Of a DNA stretch of 8,668 nt, positions 1-5,638 are shown in pieces; within the stretch, counting starts at the first letter, position 1, and every line of letters starts with the position of its first letter. The notes under the pieces are model-generated. The model did no database searches. It saw nothing but the letters and a program-made list of their open reading frames with translations, and was not told the DNA's origin. A program made the position numbers and the translations under genes. This stretch comes from Planctomycetota bacterium (GTDB lineage: Bacteria > Planctomycetota > Planctomycetia > Pirellulales > UBA1268): assembly GCA_003670825.1 (NCBI GenBank), contig QWQL01000087.1, forward strand, positions 1 to 8,668, written 5' to 3'.

Positions 1-354
1 CAGTCGGGCGGGCCGATACGGGGCCATGCGCCGCTCCAGTTCGGCGAGCGGATCGGCACACGTCAGCCGCTCCTCGCCCGCCGGCCCGAAAAAGGTGACC
101 GCGGTGCCCCGGGCCTCCAGCCGCAAAAAGGGATCAGCGGCGAGAAACGAGTAACGACCGACCTTTTCCCCGCCGACCACGCTCTCGAACAGGCAGGCGG
201 CTGCTCCGGAGTCGAGCTTGGCAAACGCCGAGAGCGGCGTGAGCGAGTCGGCGAACAGCCGGCGATAGACAGGCACCAGCCGCGGGCCGCCGGGGGGCGG
301 GGTCAGCCCCAGTGCCAGGGCTGCAAAGCGGGACCTGTCGGGAATGTGGGGCAT
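1..354 (-). CDS. trpE: Anthranilate synthase component I, N-terminal part (partial)
   Basis: TrpE uses chorismate and ammonia (or glutamine via TrpG) to make anthranilate, the first step of tryptophan synthesis in the cytoplasm. The window holds the first 118 residues; the reading frame is open to base 1, so the catalytic chorismate-binding domain lies outside. The visible part matches the family's N-terminal domain: LVPVYRRLFADSLTPLSAF (residues 26-44), CLFESVVGGEKVGRYSF (54-70) and AADP (72-75). In the family, the Ser of the LLES-like motif (here Ser58 in LFES) belongs to the tryptophan feedback-binding site, so feedback inhibition is expected. The start is the ATG at 354-352; it is the only ATG before the in-frame stop at 381-379, and no good Shine-Dalgarno precedes it. 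PabB is the main alternative, but the ESVVGGEKVGRYSF stretch favours TrpE. It is divergent from mcsA. Confidence 0.88.
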   Translation of the reverse strand, partial: MPHIPDRSRFAALALGLTPPPGGPRLVPVYRRLFADSLTPLSAFAKLDSGAAACLFESVVGGEKVGRYSFLAADPFLRLEARGTAVTFFGPAGEERLTCADPLAELERRMAPYRPARL

Positions 355-388
355 GGGCGAACGGCCAGCGAGGCAGGATCACGGTGAG

Positions 389-417
389 AGCCTACCCCCG
401 ACTCCCGAGGCCAACAA
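389..417 (-). promoter_or_regulatory. Weak candidate promoter for trpE
   Basis: On the minus strand TTGTTG (417-412) and TAGGCT (394-389) are separated by 17 bases. Each matches the sigma-70 consensus at only three of six positions. If used, the leader before trpE would be about 30 bases, too short for a peptide-based trp attenuator. This is a weak call from spacing alone. Confidence 0.2.
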
Positions 418-462
418 CACGCGGCACAAGCGGCCGAGGGCGCCCCCAGGCGCGTCACCCGC

Positions 463-468
463 TATGAT
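463..468 (+). promoter_or_regulatory. Candidate -10 element for mcsA
   Basis: TATGAT matches the TATAAT consensus at five of six positions and lies 25 bases before the mcsA start, which would give a 5' leader of about 20 bases. No recognisable -35 hexamer sits 16-18 bases upstream, where the sequence is GC-rich. A small inverted repeat (GCCGG, 4-base loop, CCGGC, 469-482) directly abuts the Shine-Dalgarno sequence. Confidence 0.35.
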
Positions 469-482
469 GCCGGGGAGCCGGC

Positions 483-487
483 AGGAG
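483..487 (+). promoter_or_regulatory. Ribosome binding site of mcsA
   Basis: AGGAG lies 6 bases before the ATG at 494. It fixes the start well inside the longer open frame, which extends upstream to about 344 and would otherwise suggest a 251-residue protein. Confidence 0.75.
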
Positions 488-493
488 CGATCC

Positions 494-1099
494 ATGAAGT
501 GCCAAGAGTGCGACAAGCAGGCGGTGTTTCACATCACCGAACTGGAGACGGGCGAGGTGCGGGAGTTGCACCTCTGCGAGGATCACGCGCGGACATACCT
601 CAACCAGTCCGAATCTGCCGAGGGGGATGACGACGAGAAGGCGTCTGGCGGCGGACTGACGGGCCCGCTCACCGTCGGACAGACGGCCGACGAACTCGCC
701 CTCCTCGACAAGAAAGCCTGCCCAATGTGCGGCATCACTTTCTTCGAGTTTCGCAACCAGGGTCGGCTCGGCTGCCCCCACGACTACGTCCACTTTGAGA
801 AGGAACTCGAGCCGCTGATCGCCAACATTCACGGCGCCGCGCAGCACACCGGCCGCAAGCCCCAACGGCCGCAGGCCGACGAGGGCAGCCAGCTCTCTGA
901 GGGCAGCCAGCTCCCCGAGGGCACCGAGGAACTGACGACCGTGATCGGTCTGCGGCGGAGCATGCAGGAGGCGATTGCGTGCGAAGACTACGAACAGGCC
1001 CGCGAGGTGCGCGACGGCATCCGCGGCATTGAAGACCGCTGGTTGCCCGATGCGGCCCGCGACCCAGGCTCACCTCCCGCCGGACCTCCCACCTCATGA
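494..1099 (+). CDS. mcsA: McsA-type zinc-binding activator of protein arginine kinase (UVR motif)
   Basis: McsA (201 residues) binds and activates the protein arginine kinase McsB; in Firmicutes the pair marks proteins for ClpC-ClpP. The N terminus MKCQEC, with C3, C6, C28 and H31, forms the first metal site; B. subtilis McsA has Cys at the fourth position. A second site is C76-P-M-C79 and C94, with H96/D97 where the classical protein has its last Cys. Residues 38-58 are acidic and likely disordered. Residues 130-143 hold a short tandem repeat (EGSQLS, EGSQLP). The UVR motif of UvrB/UvrC/McsA proteins, GLRRSMQEAIACEDYEQARE (152-171), continues to about 181. The ATG start has a good Shine-Dalgarno at 6 bases. 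The stop overlaps the mcsB start (ATGA), which implies translational coupling and a working pair. The family call is firm; activation of McsB is inferred from context. Confidence 0.9.
   Translation: MKCQECDKQAVFHITELETGEVRELHLCEDHARTYLNQSESAEGDDDEKASGGGLTGPLTVGQTADELALLDKKACPMCGITFFEFRNQGRLGCPHDYVHFEKELEPLIANIHGAAQHTGRKPQRPQADEGSQLSEGSQLPEGTEELTTVIGLRRSMQEAIACEDYEQAREVRDGIRGIEDRWLPDAARDPGSPPAGPPTS
881..923 (+). repeat. 18-bp tandem repeat inside mcsA
   Basis: Two 18-base units (881-898 and 899-916) both start GAGGGCAGCCAGCTC and differ only in the last three bases. The first seven bases of a third unit follow (917-923). They encode EGSQLS-EGSQLP-EG in the linker before the UVR motif. The units keep frame, so the copy number can change without breaking the gene. 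Confidence 0.8.
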
Positions 1100-2166
1100 A
1101 ACTCGACACGCTCGCCGACGCGGTTGGCGAATGGCTGCGGGGCACGGGCCCGGAATCCGACATCGTGATGAGCAGCCGCGTGCGGCTCGCGCGAAATGTC
1201 GCCCAGTATCCGTTCGTGAGCCGCATGTCGGATCAGGACCGCGGCGAGGTCGAGAGGTTCCTCCGGGAGCGGATCTCGTCGTCGTCGGTGGGCAAGGAGC
1301 TCGACTACATCGACGTCGGCCGGCTGGAGGAGATCGACCGCCAGTTCCTCGTCGAACGGCAGCTGATCAGCCGCGAGCACGCGGAGGCCCAGGGGGCCCG
1401 CGGCGTGGCGATCGACGGCCTGGAGCAGGTCAGCCTGATGATCAACGAGGAAGATCACCTCCGGATCCAGTGCATGCACAGCGGGCTCGACCTGCGGGGT
1501 GCCTGGGAGCAGATCAGGGGCGTCGATGACCAGATCGGCTCCGCCGTGCCCTATGCCTACCACCCCAAGTGGGGCTATCTGACGGCCTGCCCCACGAACG
1601 TGGGCACCGGCATCCGGGTGAGCGTGATGCTCCACCTGCCGGCGCTGGTGATCACCCGGCAGATCGACAAGGTGTTTCGCAGCCTGCACAAGATCTCGCT
1701 GGCCGTCCGCGGCCTCTACGGTGAGGGGTCGCAGGCGATGGGCGATTTCTATCAGATCTCAAACCAGACCACGCTGGGCAAGTCCGAGGAGGAACTGGTC
1801 GAGCAGGTGGGCGACGTCGTGCCCGTGCTGATCGACTACGAGCGGCGGGCCCGCGAGTTTCTGGTTCGAGAGACGCAGCAAAACGTGCACGATCAGGTGA
1901 GCCGGGCCTACGGCATCCTGCGGACGGCCCAGACGATCACGGCCGAGGAGACTATGCAACTCCTCTCCCGCGTCCGCATGGGGGTGCTCCTCGGCCTGAT
2001 CGGTGACGTGAAGATCGCCGACATCAACTCCCTGCTGATTCGCACGCAGCCGGCGCACCTCCAGAAGCTCCGCGGCGTCGAGCTCGACACCAAAGACCGC
2101 AACATCGAGCGGGCCCGCTACCTGCGGCGGCATTTCGAGGGCGGGCCGAGTGGCAGCCCGAACTGA
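1096..2166 (+). CDS. mcsB: Protein arginine kinase McsB
   Basis: McsB uses ATP to phosphorylate arginine side chains of proteins. It belongs to the phosphagen (guanidino) kinase family, and the length (356 residues) is normal. Visible family motifs are SSRVRLARN (26-34), NEEDHLRIQ (117-125), the catalytic-cysteine loop CPTNVGTGIR (C165-R174) and the nucleotide-binding stretch GEGSQAMGDFYQISNQTTLG. The family's C-terminal RDxxRA motif, known as the allosteric phosphoarginine pocket, reads RNIERA here (335-340), so Asp is replaced by Asn while both Arg remain. The ATG overlaps the mcsA stop, so the two are co-translated. Neither ctsR nor clpC, the usual Firmicute neighbours, is present. The target proteins and the partner protease cannot be read from this window. 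Confidence 0.95.
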   Translation: MKLDTLADAVGEWLRGTGPESDIVMSSRVRLARNVAQYPFVSRMSDQDRGEVERFLRERISSSSVGKELDYIDVGRLEEIDRQFLVERQLISREHAEAQGARGVAIDGLEQVSLMINEEDHLRIQCMHSGLDLRGAWEQIRGVDDQIGSAVPYAYHPKWGYLTACPTNVGTGIRVSVMLHLPALVITRQIDKVFRSLHKISLAVRGLYGEGSQAMGDFYQISNQTTLGKSEEELVEQVGDVVPVLIDYERRAREFLVRETQQNVHDQVSRAYGILRTAQTITAEETMQLLSRVRMGVLLGLIGDVKIADINSLLIRTQPAHLQKLRGVELDTKDRNIERARYLRRHFEGGPSGSPN

Positions 2167-2221
2167 GTCACGCCCGCGGCATCACGCACAGGCCCCCGGC
2201 GTGAGCCCCGGGCAGAACGAT

Positions 2222-2242
2222 CCCGCCGCACCGCACGGCGGG
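2222..2242. terminator. GC hairpin between convergent mcsB and coaD
   Basis: A perfect 7-bp all-GC inverted repeat (CCCGCCG, 7-base loop, CGGCGGG) lies in the 89-base gap between the two 3' ends. No T-run follows on either strand, so it is not a classical intrinsic terminator. The position suggests a bidirectional or Rho-assisted terminator, or protection of the mRNA 3' end. Confidence 0.4.
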
Positions 2243-2255
2243 GGCGAGGGCGGAG

Positions 2256-2759
2256 TCACCCCGCCGCCAACTTCGCCCGCAGCGCGGCCACGACCGGCGG
2301 GGGCACAAACTGCAGGAGCGCATCGTCGTCTGCCAGCGGCGTGATTTGCTTCAAGAGCGACGACGAGGTGTGCGAATAGGCGCCGTCGGCCATCAGGAAC
2401 ATCGTCTCGACCGACGGGTCGAGCTTCCGATTGGCCAGTGTCATCGTAAACTCCGCCTCAATGTCGGTGAGCGACCGCACGCCCCGTAGCAGCACGTGGG
2501 CCCCCTGCTCCCGCACAAAGGCCACCGCCAGGCCGCTGAATAGCTCCACCTTCACATTGGCAAAGCCGGCCACGGCCACCTTCACCAGCGACACCCGCTC
2601 CTCCAGTGAAAACAGCGGGTGCTTGTCGGGGTTGATACCGACCCCGACGACGATCGTCTCGAAGATCCGGCTGGCACGGCCGATCACGTCGAGGTGGCCG
2701 AGCGTGATCGGGTCGAAGGAGCCGGTGTAGACCGCGATGCTGCGGGACGACGGTTTCAC
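2256..2759 (-). CDS. coaD: Phosphopantetheine adenylyltransferase
   Basis: CoaD transfers AMP from ATP to 4'-phosphopantetheine, giving dephospho-CoA, the penultimate step of coenzyme A synthesis in the cytoplasm. The 167-residue product has normal family length. The nucleotidyltransferase TxGH motif lies in TGSFDPITLGH (12-22). Downstream are LLRGVRSLTDIEAEF, the substrate-binding region, and YSHTSSSLLKQ, which corresponds to the family's ISSTxVK signature with one Ser-for-Thr change. The start is GTG at 2759-2757, placing IAVYTGSFDP at residues 8-17 as usual; no strong Shine-Dalgarno is visible. It converges with mcsB and is divergent from the small membrane gene at 2952. Confidence 0.95.
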   Translation of the reverse strand: MKPSSRSIAVYTGSFDPITLGHLDVIGRASRIFETIVVGVGINPDKHPLFSLEERVSLVKVAVAGFANVKVELFSGLAVAFVREQGAHVLLRGVRSLTDIEAEFTMTLANRKLDPSVETMFLMADGAYSHTSSSLLKQITPLADDDALLQFVPPPVVAALRAKLAAG

Positions 2760-2838
2760 GATGGTGGTCCCGGGAACGGGGTAATCGAGGCCTGTGCAAA
2801 CCGGACATCAGGGGCGTGCCGCCGAGGGGAGGACCGTA

Positions 2839-2855
2839 CCGGACGCGGGGTCCGG
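2839..2855. other. Inverted repeat in the coaD upstream region
   Basis: CCGGAC and GTCCGG form a perfect 6-bp inverted repeat around a 5-base centre (GCGGG), in the 192-base divergent gap between coaD and the small membrane gene. It could be an operator or a leader hairpin, but such repeats arise easily in GC-rich DNA. I see no convincing promoter hexamers in this gap. Confidence 0.3.
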
Positions 2856-2951
2856 CGGGCCGAGCCTCCCCGCGAGGCCGAGGGTATGGTATGGAATTGG
2901 CCGAGTGTTTGAAACCGTCTTCGCTCCAGGAGCGCCACCCGCGCGTCGCAC

Positions 2952-3128
2952 GTGCTGTCCCTCGCAGGCCTGATCGTCTCGGGTATCGTCGTGATCCTGT
3001 TCGTGGCCGACCTCGCGGCCGCGTTTCCATTCCAGCGGGTGAGCGTGGCCGCCGACATCGGCTTCATCCTCGCGGGCCTGCTTGTGGCCTACCTGAGCTG
3101 GTCGATCAACGCCCGCGCCAAGGCCTGA
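2952..3128 (+). CDS. Small membrane protein with two predicted helices
   Basis: This short gene (58 residues) is not recognised. The product has a hydrophobic segment at about residues 2-19 (LSLAGLIVSGIVVILFVA), a short loop with ADLAAAFPFQR, a second hydrophobic segment at about 31-47 (ADIGFILAGLLVAYLSW), and a short basic tail SINARAKA. Two transmembrane helices in a hairpin are likely. The start is uncertain: GTG at 2952 is the first usable start after the in-frame stop at 2910-2912, with CTG next; AGGAG at 2928-2932 lies too far upstream to serve it well. The hydrophobic pattern and the polar, basic end just before a clean TGA argue for a real gene. It converges with the 239-residue gene; the stops are 24 bases apart. 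Confidence 0.6.
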   Translation: MLSLAGLIVSGIVVILFVADLAAAFPFQRVSVAADIGFILAGLLVAYLSWSINARAKA

Positions 3129-3152
3129 GGCCAGCTGGCCGAGCCACCGTTG

Positions 3153-3872
3153 TCAGGCGGCGCGGAGCACCGACCCGGCGACGGATTCCCGGGCCGACCC
3201 GGTGATCATCTCCGGCACAGCAGAGAGAGACATCACAACCGCGGCACCGCAGAAGCGGTGTTGGCTCGCCCAGGAGATCCATCGTTCCAGCCGCGGGGAG
3301 ATGAAGGCAGAGCCGCTATTTCCGATGCTCACGCCGTCGGTGCGAAGCGCCTGCAGTCCGCCCCGCTTGACCGCGGGCAGGCCGTCGAATCCGAGCCACC
3401 CCAGCAAGCCGTCGGGACGGTGCGCCGCGACCTGCACCTCCCACAGCCCCCAGACCGAGTTGCGGCAGGGCCAGCCCTTCGGCGCCGGGCGACGATTCCC
3501 CCGCGCGTCGTCGTCGAAGGTGTCGACGAGCGCGACGGAAATCCCTTCCTCCACGAGCAGGCCGCGGTGCGCCGGCGGCGTCGGCCCACGGAGCACCACC
3601 GACGTCATGCCGGGCGTTATGTCGCGGGCTCGTGCGAGCAGGTCCCGGAGTCTCGACCTCGAACCGCAGGCTGCCGGCGGTATGTCGAGGGCCAGATCGA
3701 CGTCACCGACACCGGAGGCGATCCCAGCGAGTGAGTCGATCCCCACAACCCAGGTGACCGGTACGGCGACCGCCCGGGCGGCATCGAGCCACGACGACGC
3801 CCGCACGGCGAGCGTCTGCCGTGGCGCCGTCGCGCACAAGACCAGCGTGGCGGGCAGTTTTGACCGCGTCAT
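3153..3872 (-). CDS. Uncharacterised protein, possible degenerate NodB-like fold
   Basis: The 239-residue product is not confidently assigned. No signal peptide or membrane helix is clear; it looks soluble. The order of segments recalls polysaccharide deacetylase (NodB-like) proteins: a strand with VPVTWVVG (37-44), DVDLALDIP (57-65), GMTSVVLRGP (88-97) and GLLVEEGISVALVD (104-117). The metal-binding Asp/His pattern of active enzymes is not apparent, so any such relation would be catalytically inert or wrong. The most distinctive motif is RRPAPKGWPCRNSVWGLWEV (127-146), rich in Trp. The ATG at 3872 was chosen because AGGGGA lies 6 bases upstream; an ATG at 3908 lacks this. It follows the cobA-hemD gene in the same direction after a 97-base gap. 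Confidence 0.72.
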   Translation of the reverse strand: MTRSKLPATLVLCATAPRQTLAVRASSWLDAARAVAVPVTWVVGIDSLAGIASGVGDVDLALDIPPAACGSRSRLRDLLARARDITPGMTSVVLRGPTPPAHRGLLVEEGISVALVDTFDDDARGNRRPAPKGWPCRNSVWGLWEVQVAAHRPDGLLGWLGFDGLPAVKRGGLQALRTDGVSIGNSGSAFISPRLERWISWASQHRFCGAAVVMSLSAVPEMITGSARESVAGSVLRAA

Positions 3873-3878
3873 GCACGT

Positions 3879-3884
3879 TCCCCT
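3879..3884 (-). promoter_or_regulatory. Ribosome binding site deciding the start at 3872
   Basis: On the minus strand AGGGGA ends 6 bases before the ATG at 3872-3870. It supports this start over the in-frame ATG 36 bases upstream. Confidence 0.6.
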
Positions 3885-3969
3885 AGCGAGTGACCGCCGC
3901 GGCCTCATCGCCGCGCTTGCATCCTATCGACGCCTCGGCCACCGGCACTCAAGCGGGCCGTGGTTCCGG

Positions 3970-5562
3970 TCAGCCGTGGGATGACGGGGGGAGATTGGCC
4001 GTGTCGGGTGAGTCTGCCGACGGGCGAAGCCCTGCCGCCTCGCGCTCCCAGCGGAGGATCGAATCGAGGAGCCCGGCGGGGGTGGCGTCCGTAGCCTCCA
4101 CGGTGGGCTGCAGGCCCTGTTTCGCAAGCGTCGCCGACGTCACCGGGCTGATCGTGGCGATTTTCCAGGCCCGCATCCGGTCGCCGAACAGTCGGACGGC
4201 GGCGTCTGCGATCGAGGAACTCGTCAGCGTGATCCAGTCGATCGGCAGGGCGTCGAGGGCCGCCAGCGTCTCGGCCTCGAGTTCGGCGACTGGCCGGCTC
4301 TCGTAGGCCATCACTTCGTCAACGTGATGCCCCAGCCGCTCCAGTTCCATCCGCACCACGTCGCGGCCCTTGTCCGCCCGCACCACCAGAAAGCGGCCAT
4401 GCGCCGCGCGGCCCGCGAGCGCGGTAGCGAGCCCTTCCGAGCGGTAGCTGTCGGGAGTGAGATCGCAGCGGTAGCCCGCCGCCTCGAGATGCCGCCGCGT
4501 GGCGGGGCCGATTGCCGCCAGCCTCGCGGTGCCCAGCGCCCGGCCGTCGCGGCCCGCCGCGGCCAGCCGCTGGAGGAAGCCGCGCACACCGTTGCCGCTG
4601 GCGAACACGATCCAGTCGTAGGTGTCGGCGCGTACGATCGCCTCGTCGAGCGGCCGCCACGTGGCGGGGTTCACGATGCTGATCACCGGCACGTGCAGAC
4701 ACTCGCCCCCTGCCGCCTGGACCGCGGCGACGACATCCCCCTCCTGCCCCATCGGCCGCGTCACCAGCACGAGCCGGCCGCTGAGGGGTCCAGACCGCGT
4801 GGCCGCGGCGACACCCAGCAAAACCACCGCCGGCGACCGCCATCCCTGCCGTTCGAAGTCAGCGACGCACTCGGCAAGCGTGCTCGTGCCAATCCGCTGG
4901 TCGGGCCACGAGCAGCGGCTCACCACGGTCACGGGCGTGTTGGCCGGTTTGCCAACGGCCATCAGATCCTGCGACCACCGCGCCACCTGATCGACGCCCA
5001 TGTAGACAGCGAGGGTCCCCGGCACTTCGGCCAGCCGACGAAAGTCGAGGCCGTCGGGTTTCTCGTCTGCCTCGCGGCCCGTCACGATCGTCAGGCTGGA
5101 GGCCGTATCGCGATTGGTCAGTGACACACCCGCCGCGGCGGCCGCCGCAAGGGCGGCCGTGATGCCGGGCACGAACTCAGCGACGATCCCCGCCTGCCGC
5201 AGCGGCTCCAGTTCCTCGCCGAGCCTCGCGAACACCGCCGAGTCGCCTCCCTTGAGCCGCACCACCGCGCGTCCCTCGAGCACCAGCGCGGCCAGCAACT
5301 GGCCCGTCGCCACGCCCGGGCTGGGCCGCGACTCCAGATCTCGAGCCACGGCGATCCGGGCGGCGGAGGGATTGATCTCGTCGAGCAATCGCGTCGGCAC
5401 CAGGGCGTCGTGCACGATGACGTCGGCCGCCCGCAACCGCTCCACCGCCCGCAGCGTGAGCAGATCGGCCGCACCCGGGCCGGCGCCCACGAAGGCGAGG
5501 CGACCGGGCGGCGTTGAAGGCGGAGGTGGCACTGGGGAATCCGCGATCCGGGGACTGGACAA
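3970..5562 (-). CDS. cobA-hemD: Fused uroporphyrinogen-III C-methyltransferase / uroporphyrinogen-III synthase
   Basis: This 530-residue fusion joins two tetrapyrrole enzymes. Residues about 20-256 form the SAM-dependent methyltransferase (SUMT/CobA) that makes precorrin-2: FVGAGPGAADLLTLRAVERL (24-43), RLKGGD (102-107), FVPGITAALA (130-139) and VTGREADEKP (160-169). Residues about 262-505 form uroporphyrinogen-III synthase (HemD), with YDWIVFASGNGVRGF (315-329) and a C-terminal TSATLAKQGLQPTVEATDATPAGLL. HemD closes hydroxymethylbilane to uroporphyrinogen III and CobA draws on that product for siroheme or B12. Usual SUMT residues GGDPFxFGRGGEE are changed to GGDSAVFARLGEE. The start is TTG at 5562; GTG at 5532 is an equal alternative, since the first 20 residues are Pro-rich and non-conserved. 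The last 20 residues also look disordered. Confidence 0.92.
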   Translation of the reverse strand: MSSPRIADSPVPPPPSTPPGRLAFVGAGPGAADLLTLRAVERLRAADVIVHDALVPTRLLDEINPSAARIAVARDLESRPSPGVATGQLLAALVLEGRAVVRLKGGDSAVFARLGEELEPLRQAGIVAEFVPGITAALAAAAAAGVSLTNRDTASSLTIVTGREADEKPDGLDFRRLAEVPGTLAVYMGVDQVARWSQDLMAVGKPANTPVTVVSRCSWPDQRIGTSTLAECVADFERQGWRSPAVVLLGVAAATRSGPLSGRLVLVTRPMGQEGDVVAAVQAAGGECLHVPVISIVNPATWRPLDEAIVRADTYDWIVFASGNGVRGFLQRLAAAGRDGRALGTARLAAIGPATRRHLEAAGYRCDLTPDSYRSEGLATALAGRAAHGRFLVVRADKGRDVVRMELERLGHHVDEVMAYESRPVAELEAETLAALDALPIDWITLTSSSIADAAVRLFGDRMRAWKIATISPVTSATLAKQGLQPTVEATDATPAGLLDSILRWEREAAGLRPSADSPDTANLPPSSHG

Positions 5563-5569
5563 CCGGCGT

Positions 5570-5597
5570 TTGTAGCGTCAGCGGGCGGCACTACACT
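5570..5597 (+). promoter_or_regulatory. Candidate promoter for the TPR gene
   Basis: TTGTAG (5570-5575) and TACACT (5592-5597) are separated by 16 bases in the divergent gap before the gene at 5639. They match sigma-70 consensus at three and four of six positions. The predicted leader would be about 35 bases. This is weak evidence in a short, GC-rich gap. Confidence 0.3.
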
Positions 5598-5638
5598 CGG
5601 TACTCAAACGTCTCACAGCCCCCTCACTGTCCTCGACC

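Noticed and set aside
344..493. N-terminal extension of McsA
   Set aside because: The extension is Pro/Arg-rich, contains the likely promoter, and the internal ATG has a strong ribosome binding site and the family N terminus MKCQEC.
355..493. A trp attenuator or leader peptide before trpE
   Set aside because: No short frame with Trp codons and no terminator hairpin with a T-run on the minus strand in this gap.
2458..3067. Long open frames on the minus strand upstream of and overlapping coaD
   Set aside because: Arg/Pro-rich products with no domain pattern that overlap coaD or the small membrane gene in other frames; typical shadows in GC-rich DNA.
3129..3140. Palindrome GGCCAGCTGGCC between two convergent genes as a terminator
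   Set aside because: It can form only a 4-bp stem with a tetraloop and has no T-run; too weak to call.
3873..3969. Promoter ACTCAA/ATCCTA pair (minus strand TTGAGT and TAGGAT) for the 239-residue gene
   Set aside because: The spacing is 20 bases, outside the usual range, and the hexamers are poor matches.
3202..3984. A 260-codon plus-strand frame opposite the 239-residue gene
   Set aside because: Ser/Arg/Ala-rich composition without hydrophobic cores; the minus-strand gene has a ribosome binding site and ordered strand-helix patterns.
4324..5124. A 266-codon plus-strand frame opposite the CobA-HemD fusion
   Set aside because: His/Arg-rich low-complexity translation, fully antisense to recognised enzyme domains.
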